Assembly: GCA_020638285.1 (NCBI GenBank) | Contig: JACKIV010000005.1 | Location: 1-64,000, forward strand | Source of the DNA: Rhodospirillales bacterium | GTDB taxonomy: Bacteria > Pseudomonadota > Alphaproteobacteria > Micavibrionales > Micavibrionaceae | DNA length: 64,000 nucleotides | Direction: 5' to 3' | Shown here: piece after piece, positions 7,819 to 15,830 of the stretch | Layout of the letters: each line of letters starts with the position of its first letter | Numbering within the stretch: position 1 is the first letter of the stretch | Notes under the pieces: generated by a model | The model's database searches: none | The model's input: only the letters and a program-made list of their open reading frames with translations | Told to the model about the DNA's origin: nothing | Program-made: the position numbers and the translations under genes

Positions 7819-8718
7819 TTATGGACATATTTTTAGAGATGGATCAAAGGCCTGCAAAATTTTTTGGGCCACAGAGAGAACATCTCTCCTGTCAACATCA
7901 TCGCCTATGTAGATGCTATTTGACGTTGTTTGTATACACGGACGAAGATACAGATCAGGTGATAACCGGATTTCTTCGTGTGCTGTGCATGCCGCTATAT
8001 TTCTTGTATTACAATAAGCCGAGATCAGTCTTATCTTTCCTGCTCCTCTGCTCGGTACTTGAAAACGAGTATCAGAAACGTTAGGAGAAAAATACTCGGA
8101 ATATCCAATATCCTCCAATAGAGCCTTTGCTTTGCCAATATCGGAACGCAAGGTGCTAACATTATTAATATCCATAACCTCAAGGATCTTAAGATCTACG
8201 CCTTGTTGTTCAGAAAGCTCTATCATCCCTCTCAGTTCTTCTGCATTCAGTCTCGTGTACACATAGTTCAGAGATACGTTTTCAAGGCCATGCCTCTTGA
8301 GGATAGCTATATTTTCCTTAACTTGTTTTATTCCATTGACACCTGTCATTCTTTCGAATTTTTCTGCCGTACTTGATTGAAAATTCACATTAACCTTGTG
8401 GATTTTTCCAGAAGTTGCGACGGCAAAGCTCTCTTTTAGCAGAATCAGGTTCGTTGTCAGATTGATTTGAATCGAGGGGGCAGCATCGTGAATAGTGAGC
8501 ACTATGTCCTTTGCTTCTTTGTTAACCAATGGCTCGCCACCGGTTAGTATTATTTTCTGCACATTGGACTTTTCACTTGCCAGAGCGATGATTTCTATCA
8601 TCTCTGCTGTCAGTTTTGGGCTTCGATTTTTGGACTCTGCTTTCCCAAGCCCTTCGTTATGACAGAATAAACATCTGTAGTTGCATAAATCGGTCAATGA
8701 AATTCTTAAGCCTCTCAT
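7819..8718 (-). CDS. MoaA-like radical SAM enzyme
   Basis: The 299-residue protein has the radical SAM cluster motif CNYRCLFC near residue 12 and an ILTGGEPLVN segment for SAM binding. Near the C-terminus a second Cys set (YCNTRNIAAC, then LRPC) resembles the auxiliary iron-sulfur site of MoaA. It lacks the C-terminal Gly-Gly of MoaA and stands with no molybdopterin genes, so a dedicated role on a nucleotide or peptide is more likely than cofactor synthesis. The ATG at 8718 follows a clear AGGGGATT ribosome site. It heads the four-gene minus-strand group. Confidence 0.85.
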   Translation of the reverse strand: MRGLRISLTDLCNYRCLFCHNEGLGKAESKNRSPKLTAEMIEIIALASEKSNVQKIILTGGEPLVNKEAKDIVLTIHDAAPSIQINLTTNLILLKESFAVATSGKIHKVNVNFQSSTAEKFERMTGVNGIKQVKENIAILKRHGLENVSLNYVYTRLNAEELRGMIELSEQQGVDLKILEVMDINNVSTLRSDIGKAKALLEDIGYSEYFSPNVSDTRFQVPSRGAGKIRLISAYCNTRNIAACTAHEEIRLSPDLYLRPCIQTTSNSIYIGDDVDRRDVLSVAQKILQAFDPSLKICP

Positions 8719-8747
8719 AATTCAATCCCCTGCGCTTGTCGATCCAT

Positions 8748-8972
8748 TCACGCCCCCTGTTTTCCGTCGTCCGGATCCGTTTTTTGCGCAGGTTTGCCAA
8801 ATCCGAGGCGGTCGGGTTCGGCTTGCGCGCCGGCCTCGTCCCGCATCAGAGATTCCATGCGAATTTCCGCGTGCTCGAGCAGAGAGAGGCCGTTCTGAAT
8901 ATGATCGTAGCTTTTCTGGATGGTGCGCCAGCATTCCTCGACGGTTTCGCGCGATTTCGTTTTCGCTTCCAT
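8748..8972 (-). CDS. small hypothetical protein
   Basis: A 74-residue, strongly charged, helical protein (KSRETVEECWRTIQKSYDHI) ending in a disordered-looking Gly/Asp/Lys tail. It starts five bases after the stop of the 99-residue gene and ends 29 bases before the radical SAM gene, so all may share one transcript. No family recognised. It does not look like a ribosomally made peptide precursor, because no leader/core division is visible. Confidence 0.5.
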   Translation of the reverse strand: MEAKTKSRETVEECWRTIQKSYDHIQNGLSLLEHAEIRMESLMRDEAGAQAEPDRLGFGKPAQKTDPDDGKQGA

Positions 8973-8977
8973 CTCGC

Positions 8978-9277
8978 CTACTCCGCCTTAACCGGACGGA
9001 ACGAAGGCCGCATGCGGTCCATCATCCCGTCGATCATTCCTTGCGCGAAGCCGCCGCCGTAGCGAATCTCCAGAACGTCCTGAAGATCCTCCAGCGCGTC
9101 GTTCGCCGCGTGTTTTTTCTGAATGCGGCCCATGAGACGGTCCGCTTCCTCGCGAAGCAGGCAGGCGCCGTCTTCCAGCTCGTCAGTGCTCAAGGACTCG
9201 ACATCGCGGGCCAGAATGGCCTCGATTTTGTCATGCCGATTTTGTGCGTTCGCTAAATACCCCATCTTGACCCCCAC
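8978..9277 (-). CDS. small hypothetical helical protein
   Basis: A 99-residue acidic, coiled-coil-like protein (IEAILARDVESLSTDEL, then EEADRLMGRIQKKHAAND) with a Gly-rich turn (RYGGGFAQGMIDGMMDRM). No known domain. It is the first gene of the minus-strand unit and is divergent from the XRE regulator, with which it shares an AT-rich 160-base promoter region. A repressor-controlled role is possible but unsupported. Confidence 0.5.
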   Translation of the reverse strand: MGVKMGYLANAQNRHDKIEAILARDVESLSTDELEDGACLLREEADRLMGRIQKKHAANDALEDLQDVLEIRYGGGFAQGMIDGMMDRMRPSFRPVKAE

Positions 9278-9349
9278 ATCGTTTGTGTTACGATTATTTT
9301 GTTGTTAGCGCAGTTGTATTGCATAACGCGCAGCGCCGTCAATGGAATT

Positions 9350-9379
9350 TTGTTGATTTCGCATTATTTTTGTTATAAA
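9350..9379 (+). promoter_or_regulatory. putative promoter of XRE-CDPS operon
   Basis: TTGTTG at 9350-9355 and TATAAA at 9374-9379 are separated by 18 bases, about 60 bases upstream of the regulator start. The region between the divergent genes is AT-rich. This is a pattern match only. Confidence 0.4.
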
Positions 9380-9437
9380 AACACGATCTGCAGATTTTTC
9401 AAAGAGGCTCTTTGGAAAAAAGAAAGAGGGCTCGTAA

Positions 9438-10040
9438 ATGTTTATCTCTCTCGAACAGATCAAGGCGGCAAGAGCCCTTCTTAAATGGACCCAGAAGGAT
9501 CTGGCCGCTCATGCCGGGCTGGGAGACGATCAGGTCCACAGCTATGAGGCCGGGAGGACCCGCTCTCTGGAAGTTCTGGAAGCCATGTGTGCAGCTTTTG
9601 CCGCTCATGGAATAGATTTTCCGGATGGAGGCGTGCAGCCGAGGAAGGTCTCGTCATATCTTCTCAACTCTTATATGGATCTTCTTGACGATATCAGCCG
9701 CTCGATGCCGGAGGGCGGTGAAGTCCTCAAGCACTGCGTTGACGACCGCCGCTCCACCCCCGAAGTGGTTGAAAAGGTCAGCCAGATGCGCCGAGCCGGT
9801 ATCCGTGAGCGCCTCACGATTTCCGAGGAAAATAATTATGTGTCGGGGGATCCGAAGGATTATCGGCAGATTCCGTCCGGGTACTTCGCTTCCTCAGAAG
9901 TCATGATTATTTATCTCAACAAGGTCGCGTTTTTCGTCGAAGGAAAGGCACTGGTCATTGTGAGCGAGAGTCTGGCGAAGGTGTTCAGGGATCAGTTCGA
10001 ATATTGGTGGAAAGAAGGGAAGGCACTTCGTGGCACGTAG
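9438..10040 (+). CDS. XRE-family transcriptional regulator
   Basis: The 200-residue protein opens with a helix-turn-helix of the Cro/CI type (AARALLKWTQKDLAAHAG, then QVHSYEAGRTRSLEVLEAMC). Its C-terminal half (about 60-200) ends with AKVFRDQFEYWWKEG, which resembles the effector domain of the regulator at 49831-50583. Its last 11 bases overlap the GTG start of the cyclodipeptide-synthase-like gene, so the two proteins are made together. It likely binds its own divergent promoter region and controls the enzyme, in the manner of a toxin-antitoxin or self-regulated cargo pair. Confidence 0.85.
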   Translation: MFISLEQIKAARALLKWTQKDLAAHAGLGDDQVHSYEAGRTRSLEVLEAMCAAFAAHGIDFPDGGVQPRKVSSYLLNSYMDLLDDISRSMPEGGEVLKHCVDDRRSTPEVVEKVSQMRRAGIRERLTISEENNYVSGDPKDYRQIPSGYFASSEVMIIYLNKVAFFVEGKALVIVSESLAKVFRDQFEYWWKEGKALRGT

Positions 10041-10809
10041 AAACTGGCGCGGATACGCAGAATTCGACATGCCAAGCGATGGTCGGCGCGAGGCCTTGAT
10101 GACGGTCTGCCCCGGAAATCCGGATCAGGAGGGGCGGCGTTTCAGGGCGATCATGGAGGCTGCCGGAGCAAAGCTGGATCGGCTCTATATTATCGAGGCA
10201 GGCGATCTTGGGTATCATAACCTCAAGCGTCTCGTTCCCAAGAACGAAGCCCACGCCTTCGCACGCTATCGCGGGGAGCGTTGGGTGGAAGCGCATCAGC
10301 CTGCCATAGACGAATACATGAAAGGTCGCTGCGAAATTATTCCGATGTGTGACATCGTCGCTGACGATACTTACGAGCAACGGATAGCTCTGATCCGTGC
10401 CATATATGATCGCGGAGGCAATCCCGTTACAGAATGGTTCGACTATTCCCTCAATCTGGATATCGAGAGCCGCGCCCGCCGCAAGGCCAAGGACGGCGTG
10501 ATTATAGAGCCGTGGGCAATCAAGGAAAGCGCGCTGGATTATCTGTGCGACGAGTACGCCATGCGATCCCTCATGCGGCAGAAATTCGGTCTGGAGGAAA
10601 TTTATCTGGGTCTGGCCGTTACCCAGCACGATTTGTTTCAGCGCGAGAATCCGAAGCCTGAAATCGACCTCACCATCCCCAAAGTCTGCCCCATTGCCTT
10701 GCGTGAGGTGGAAATGGTGCATGTCGAAAAACTCGGCAAAGCGGTTCCGGCCGACAATGGGGGCATCCCCTCTTATGCTCGTGATTGTGGCAGGGTCTTG
10801 CAGCCTTGA
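10030..10809 (+). CDS. cyclodipeptide synthase-like protein
   Basis: The 259-residue protein resembles tRNA-dependent cyclodipeptide synthases, Rossmann-type enzymes that take two aminoacyl-tRNAs and release a diketopiperazine. Seen: TVCPGNPDQEGRRF followed by about 30 residues to GDLGYHNL, an ERWVEAHQPAID segment, then ALDYLCDEYA, matching the Tyr-x3-Glu active-site pair, and EIYLG. In the family the first block carries the nucleophilic Ser; here that position reads Cys (VCPGN). The usual Pro or His after the late Tyr is Leu. The start is GTG with GGGAAGG upstream. Either a Cys-nucleophile variant or a repurposed aminoacyl-tRNA-binding protein. Assigned from memory of the family, without an alignment. 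Confidence 0.6.
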   Translation: MARRNWRGYAEFDMPSDGRREALMTVCPGNPDQEGRRFRAIMEAAGAKLDRLYIIEAGDLGYHNLKRLVPKNEAHAFARYRGERWVEAHQPAIDEYMKGRCEIIPMCDIVADDTYEQRIALIRAIYDRGGNPVTEWFDYSLNLDIESRARRKAKDGVIIEPWAIKESALDYLCDEYAMRSLMRQKFGLEEIYLGLAVTQHDLFQRENPKPEIDLTIPKVCPIALREVEMVHVEKLGKAVPADNGGIPSYARDCGRVLQP

Positions 10810-11136
10810 TCTCCGATCCTTCCATTTGAAAGCCCGTCTTCAATAGGCTCTTTTCTTCCTCTGTCGAGCTTGGGGGGGCGGACGAGCGATGTTTGCCCAC
10901 TCGAGCCCCGGGCTTCCCCATTTTGCCGAAGGCAGAGGACCGTCGCATCCTCTGTGCGGGCCGGCAGGGGGTCATGCCCAGCACAAAACACGAATTTTCC
11001 TGTTATAAATCATATTGTTAAAAGGTGGTCATGCCCAGCACAAGGGGGTGGGGTCCAGCAGACCGGACCCCCGGAATTACGGCCTGTCTTTGGCTTATTG
11101 TTGACCTTGTTGAACCCACTTCGAACGAGGTCCCCG
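10810..11136 (+). promoter_or_regulatory. non-coding leader with repeats
   Basis: No gene is supported in these 327 bases. They hold a 17-bp direct repeat (GGTCATGCCCAGCACAA) at 10970-10986 and 11027-11043 with an AT-rich stretch between, and a hairpin (GGGGTCC, eight-base loop, GGACCCC) at 11050-11071. Such repeats ahead of an AlpA-like gene and a primase-like gene fit operator or replication-control sites (inference). Confidence 0.45.
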
Positions 11137-11370
11137 ATGACACATCCTCCTTTACGAGACTCGACCTGCCATCGCTCAACTCTGCTGACCCGCAAGGAAG
11201 CGGCAGATTATCTGGGCGTCAAGGAACAAACGCTTGCCTGCTGGGCCTGCGCCGGACGGTATCGCCTGCCCTTCGTGCGCATCGGTCGACTGGTCAAGTA
11301 CCGGCAACAGGACCTTGACCAATTCATTTTAGAAAATCGTATCGGTGCGGAGGGCGGCCATGCAGGGTGA
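11137..11370 (+). CDS. AlpA-like helix-turn-helix DNA-binding protein
   Basis: A 77-residue protein with the excisionase-type HTH (LLTRKEAADYLGVKEQTLAC, then VRIGRLVKYRQQDLDQFI). Proteins of this kind act as excisionases or activators of integrase genes in islands and prophages. The ATG at 11137 follows ACGAGG. It overlaps the next gene by 11 bases and heads the replication-like module. Its likely targets are the island ends or the repeats just upstream. Confidence 0.85.
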   Translation: MTHPPLRDSTCHRSTLLTRKEAADYLGVKEQTLACWACAGRYRLPFVRIGRLVKYRQQDLDQFILENRIGAEGGHAG

Positions 11371-11662
11371 TATGGATTATTTTGCGCGTGTGCATGCACA
11401 GGCTTTGCCGTTTCTGACCGCGATCCTGCGCCGGGTGTTGCCGCAGGGCAAAATCATGGGTCACGAATATGTGGCTTTGAATCCGCGCCGCATCGATTCC
11501 GCTCTGGGGAGTTTCAAGATCAACCTGCAGACGGGGAGATGGGCGGATTTTGCCGTCAATGCCTCTGGCGGGGATGTGACATCCCTTGTGGCGTATGTGT
11601 TGTGCCTTCCACAAAGCGACGCGGCAAAGGCTGTTCTGCGCATGATCGGGGGTGCGCCATGA
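11360..11662 (+). CDS. hypothetical protein of primase module
   Basis: A 100-residue protein with a segment, INLQTGRWADFAVNASGGD, of the type that commonly precedes primase or helicase proteins in plasmids and phages and resembles a CHC2/primase N-terminal fragment without the zinc Cys residues. The start follows GGAGGGCGG. Its stop overlaps the start of the DUF927 gene (ATGA), so it may work as a small partner of that protein. Confidence 0.7.
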   Translation: MQGDMDYFARVHAQALPFLTAILRRVLPQGKIMGHEYVALNPRRIDSALGSFKINLQTGRWADFAVNASGGDVTSLVAYVLCLPQSDAAKAVLRMIGGAP

Positions 11663-14226
11663 TCGCGCCTCAGCCACAGGCACCGTCCTGCGATCCGGCC
11701 CCGTCCACATCTGACGTGCTGACAGCCCCCTTGCTGGCGGAAGAAATCGCGGCGGCGCAAATCCTTGAAAAGACCGGAGCACATGAAAAATCCCCCAGGA
11801 CGCCCCTGATCCCCGTTCCCGCCGATGCGCCGCCGTGCAATTTTGCCATGCCCGATTTTGGGGGCAAGCCGACGATCCTTTATCCCTACCATCAAGCTGA
11901 TGGGCAGCTTATCGGATATGTGGCGCGCTGGGACATAATTCATCCAGACACAGGCGAGCGCGACAAGAAAATCCTGCCCGTTTGCTATTGCGATCTTGGA
12001 AACGGCAAAAAGGCGTGGCGCAGCGCGGGGATGCCGATGCCGCGTCCCCTGTACCGCCTGCCGGAGATTCTGGCGCGGCGGGATGTCCCCATCATCGTCT
12101 GCGAAGGCGAGAAGACCGCAGAAGCGGCCCAAACGCTTTTTCCTGATTATGTCGCCACCACGCCGATGCACGGAGCGAAATCGCCGCAAAAAACGGATTG
12201 GTCCGCCATCAAAGGGCGGCGCGTTCTCATCGCCACAGATCACGACGAGGCAGGCGAGCAGTTTGGCGAGGCCGTTTATGATCTGTGCGTTGCCGCTGGC
12301 GCTGATAGACTCTTTCACCTTCCCGCGGAATCCATAGGAAAACGGGAACCTGTTGAAAACGGATTTGAGCCCCGTGGCAGCGATGTGCCGCAAGGCTATG
12401 ATCTGGCCGATGCCTGTGAGGACGGATGGACGTTTCAGGACATGGAGCGGTTTTTCAGACTCGTCCCCTTGTCGCCCTATATAAAGGAATCCGAGCTTTC
12501 CGATCTGAATGAAAAAACGGGATCGAATTTCCGCCTGACCCCGAACGGCGTCGAATATGCCAAACCCGTGAAAGATGAGGATGGCAACCCGGCGACCGAA
12601 TGGACATGGTTTTGTTCCTATCTGGCGATTACGCATCAGACCCGCGACGGGCAAGCCAACAACTGGGGGCGCGTCTGCGATATCATCGACAATGACGGCA
12701 GGCGCAAGGAATATGTCCTGCCTATGTCCGCACTGGCCGGGGATGGCGTGGCCTATCGCGAAGAATTGCTCTCCCTCGGCCTGCGACTCGCGCCGAACGG
12801 GAATAAACTGCTGCACAGTTATATCACCATGGCGAATCCGAAAGCCCGTGCGACTTGCGTTCTCAAATGCGGATGGCATGGAACCTGTTACGTCATGCCG
12901 AACAGGATTTACGGACCTGTCTCCGGCGAACGGATCGTTTTGCAGAACCTGAGCGGCATCCGGCAGAACGCCACCAAGGGATCGCTCGCCGATTGGCAGC
13001 AAAGCATAGGGGCCCTATGCCAGAACAACAGCCGCCTGATTTTTGCGGTCTGTGTGTCTTTGTCGGGTATTATGCTCGAGCCGCTGGGAGAGGAAAATTT
13101 CGGGTTTCATGTCGAGGGGCCATCGTCCATCGGCAAAACAACCCTGATGCATGTCGCGGTATCCGTCTGGGGATCGGTCATTCAAAGCTGGCGCACGACG
13201 GACAACGCCGCCGAAGGTCTGGCGCGGCAGGCAAATGACGGGTTCCTTGCCCTTGATGAATTATCACAAGTGGAGGGTTCGGCCGCCGATGCCATGGCTT
13301 ATATGCTGGGAAACGGCGCGGGAAAGGCGCGGTCGCGCCGCGATGGCGTGGCAAAGCCGGTGGAGCGTTTTCGTCTGGTTTTCCTGAGTTCCGGCGAAAC
13401 GGGTCTGGCGTCAAAGGTGCAGGAAAGCGGCAGGCACACCAAAGCCGGTCAGACCGTTCGCTTTATCGAAATTCAGGCCGATGCCGGAAAAGGTCATGGC
13501 GCTTTCGATTTCCTTCACGCTTACCCGGAGGGCAGCCGTTTCTCGACTGAATTGAAACACCTTGCCGATCAATACACCGGCGCGGTCGCCGATGCGTTTC
13601 TGACGATGCTCTGCGCCAATCGTGAAGCCGTCATTGAGCGCGTGATCGAAGCCAGAAAATGCTGGGTTGCCGAGCATGTCCCCCATGATGTCGACGGTCA
13701 GGTACATCGGGTGGGCCAGAAATTCGCTCTGGTGGCTGCTGTCGGTGAATTGGCTATCGCGTCCGGTATTCTGCCATGGCCAGCGGGAGCCGCAGAAAAA
13801 GCCTGCGCGGGTCTTTTGGCTGATTGGCTGAAGGCTCGCGGGGGAACAAAGGCCCATGAGGTGAAAGACGCCGAACATCGCCTCCGTGCCTTTATCGCCG
13901 AGCATGGCGGGGCAAGATTTGAACCGGTCTGGACGGATTCTGGAGACCCCCCTGATCGCAGGACCATCAATCGCGCCGGGTTCAAGCGCATGACCGATGC
14001 CGGTGCGTGGGAGTATTTCATCCTGCCAAGCGTCTTTGAGAAAGAGGTGATCGCCGGTCTGAATAAAACGCTGGTCAAGGGACATCTTGCCAGTGCGGGG
14101 CTTATCCTGCGCGATGCCGCTGGCAAATACACGCCCAGCATCCGCGTTCCGGGTCATGGACAGATGCGGCTCTATCACATCCCGTCAACCATCCTTGCCA
14201 TGGAGAATGCCAATGCCGATGCATGA
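11659..14226 (+). CDS. DUF927 primase/helicase-like protein
   Basis: About 855 residues. The first third has a Toprim-like region (VPIIVCEGEKTAEAAQTLF, then RRVLIATDHDEAGEQFG), as in plasmid and phage primases. The rest matches the DUF927 class, including a P-loop (VEGPSSIGKTTLMHVA), an acidic box (GFLALDELSQVEG) and a later RLVFLSSGETGL block. It is probably the replication initiator or helicase-primase of the island when excised. The start overlaps the previous stop and the end overlaps the next start, so the module is translated as one block. Confidence 0.85.
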   Translation: MIAPQPQAPSCDPAPSTSDVLTAPLLAEEIAAAQILEKTGAHEKSPRTPLIPVPADAPPCNFAMPDFGGKPTILYPYHQADGQLIGYVARWDIIHPDTGERDKKILPVCYCDLGNGKKAWRSAGMPMPRPLYRLPEILARRDVPIIVCEGEKTAEAAQTLFPDYVATTPMHGAKSPQKTDWSAIKGRRVLIATDHDEAGEQFGEAVYDLCVAAGADRLFHLPAESIGKREPVENGFEPRGSDVPQGYDLADACEDGWTFQDMERFFRLVPLSPYIKESELSDLNEKTGSNFRLTPNGVEYAKPVKDEDGNPATEWTWFCSYLAITHQTRDGQANNWGRVCDIIDNDGRRKEYVLPMSALAGDGVAYREELLSLGLRLAPNGNKLLHSYITMANPKARATCVLKCGWHGTCYVMPNRIYGPVSGERIVLQNLSGIRQNATKGSLADWQQSIGALCQNNSRLIFAVCVSLSGIMLEPLGEENFGFHVEGPSSIGKTTLMHVAVSVWGSVIQSWRTTDNAAEGLARQANDGFLALDELSQVEGSAADAMAYMLGNGAGKARSRRDGVAKPVERFRLVFLSSGETGLASKVQESGRHTKAGQTVRFIEIQADAGKGHGAFDFLHAYPEGSRFSTELKHLADQYTGAVADAFLTMLCANREAVIERVIEARKCWVAEHVPHDVDGQVHRVGQKFALVAAVGELAIASGILPWPAGAAEKACAGLLADWLKARGGTKAHEVKDAEHRLRAFIAEHGGARFEPVWTDSGDPPDRRTINRAGFKRMTDAGAWEYFILPSVFEKEVIAGLNKTLVKGHLASAGLILRDAAGKYTPSIRVPGHGQMRLYHIPSTILAMENANADA

Positions 14227-14848
14227 GTGTTTTTCCGGATTGTTTTCCGAATCACCGATAAAAGGTGTTGCGCGTGTTTCAGGTGTTGCAAACCCCGGAT
14301 TGGAAAGAAAATCCAGAGGGATAGATCCTGCGCATCGAGGAAACACGCCTCATGACACAGGCGCCGGGCGTGTTTCGACTGCTCCGGCTGCAACACCTGA
14401 CCCTGCACAGGGTCACGGCGGAGGTGTTGCGCAAAAGGCCGAAGGAAAACAAGGAGATCGCGAATACAAAACACCTGCAACACCAGAAACACCGCCAAAG
14501 CCAATAACCAGAGCGGATTTTTTAAGTCACGCGAACAGGTTTTGCTCCATGCCATGTCCGGCAATCTATTCAGCCGAATGCTGGGAGCAGATTCAGGCGG
14601 ATGCAAAATCGTTCTCCGATCTGTGGGGTTCAATGGTATCGGCCCTGGGATGGAACCCGGACGATGTTTTTGCCATCCCTGACGGGCTTATCCTCATGAT
14701 TGAAGGCGGAGACATTCTGGCCGTGTGCGAAAAAACGGCTGTCGTTCGCGATTCCAGTCGAAAACAATTCAACACCCTCCGTTTTGCAATGCTGCCCGGC
14801 GATACCGCCCCCAGATGGCGCGTCTGGGCATCATGGAGCGAACCTTGA
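14213..14848 (+). CDS. hypothetical protein of primase module
   Basis: A 211-residue protein whose first 100 residues are low-complexity, rich in Pro, Gly and charged residues, and followed by a folded part (PAIYSAECWEQIQADAKSF, GWNPDDVFAIPDGLIL). No family recognised. Its start (14213, or ATG 14219) overlaps the end of the DUF927 gene, which ties it to the replication-like module. Confidence 0.65.
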   Translation: MPMHECFSGLFSESPIKGVARVSGVANPGLERKSRGIDPAHRGNTPHDTGAGRVSTAPAATPDPAQGHGGGVAQKAEGKQGDREYKTPATPETPPKPITRADFLSHANRFCSMPCPAIYSAECWEQIQADAKSFSDLWGSMVSALGWNPDDVFAIPDGLILMIEGGDILAVCEKTAVVRDSSRKQFNTLRFAMLPGDTAPRWRVWASWSEP

Positions 14849-14886
14849 GCAATAAACCGCGCCCACATCACCGGAAAGGAAAAACC

Positions 14887-15567
14887 ATGGCCGAAGACAT
14901 CAAGCCAAAGAAGACCGATAAATCCAGAAACATCGCCGTTGCAGGCACGCCGGACAAGTCGCGGGATGCCATGATCGCCGAATTGGCCATGGGTGGCATC
15001 GTCAATGGGGCGACGTTGGCGGTCGATTTCTCAAAGGGCAACTATGGCGAATTGAGCCTGACCGATTGCATCGACGAACTGGCCAGGAAAACCCGCGCCG
15101 TTCATAAAGGCAATTTGCAGGACGCTGAAACCCTTTTGACCGCTCAAGCCTTCGCGCTGGATGCGATCTTCATGTCCCTTGCGCGGCGGGCAGCGCTGAA
15201 CATGGGCGAATATCTGGACGCTGCCGACCGCTATATGCGCCTTGCGCTCAAGGCACAGGGCCAATGCCGCGCCACGCTGGAAACGCTGGCCAATATCAAA
15301 AACCCGCCTGTCATCGTTGCAAGGCAGGCCAACATCGCCCACGGGCCGCAGCAGGTCAACAACACCGTGAACAAAACCGAAGGGGGTTTTCAGACCAGTA
15401 CGCACGCGGGCGCACGCGCGGGAAATTCAAAATCTGTGCAAAACGAACTATTGGAGGACAAGAGCCATGAGGCGGAACGGATGGACTTTGGAACGGCGGG
15501 CGCGACAGGCCGAGGCGATCCGGCGCTGGCAACCATGGATAAAATCCACCGGCCCGCGCAGTCCTGA
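14887..15567 (+). CDS. hypothetical protein, accessory-element type
   Basis: A 226-residue protein with a strong ribosome site (GGAAAGG) before ATG 14887. The middle is helical (DAETLLTAQAFALDAIFMSL, then ALNMGEYLDAADRYMRLALK), and the C-terminus is low-complexity. Proteins like this recur in alphaproteobacterial islands and plasmids without known function. Its last 101 bases overlap the next gene in another frame, an unusually long overlap. Confidence 0.65.
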   Translation: MAEDIKPKKTDKSRNIAVAGTPDKSRDAMIAELAMGGIVNGATLAVDFSKGNYGELSLTDCIDELARKTRAVHKGNLQDAETLLTAQAFALDAIFMSLARRAALNMGEYLDAADRYMRLALKAQGQCRATLETLANIKNPPVIVARQANIAHGPQQVNNTVNKTEGGFQTSTHAGARAGNSKSVQNELLEDKSHEAERMDFGTAGATGRGDPALATMDKIHRPAQS

Positions 15568-15700
15568 CGGCAAGGCCCGATCCGCCCGTAATGCCGACAA
15601 GGGCGGCGGCTGGCGCGAAACAAGGGAGCTGTTCAAACAGTTGAACCAGAACCTGCGGCGGCAAAAAGAGGTTTTGGCTGAAATCGAAGGGGTTTTATAG
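15467..15700 (+). CDS. small conserved island protein
   Basis: A 77-residue basic protein with the segment KSTGPRSPDGKARSARNADK, which I recognise as recurring in small proteins of alphaproteobacterial mobile elements; its function is not known. The ATG has a strong GGAGG upstream, which supports this start despite the 101-base overlap with the preceding gene. The basic, Arg-rich make-up suggests nucleic-acid binding. Confidence 0.7.
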   Translation: MRRNGWTLERRARQAEAIRRWQPWIKSTGPRSPDGKARSARNADKGGGWRETRELFKQLNQNLRRQKEVLAEIEGVL

Positions 15701-15830
15701 ACGAAAGTTCCTTAACATTTCCGGATTTTTGGTGTTATATCGAAGAGTTTCTGGCTCTTTACCGGATTGCACGGGATATGACATCCATCCATGTGCCTTT
15801 AGATCGATGCGTGTTAGCGGATTCAGGCGC

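Noticed and set aside
7819..8718. Prokaryotic viperin (antiviral ddhNTP synthase)
   Set aside because: The cluster motif and the C-terminal Cys set look like MoaA, and the GGEPL block differs from viperins as I remember them. Phylogeny could change this.
7819..8718. Housekeeping MoaA for molybdopterin synthesis
   Set aside because: No C-terminal Gly-Gly, no mo-cofactor genes nearby, and AT-rich accessory context.
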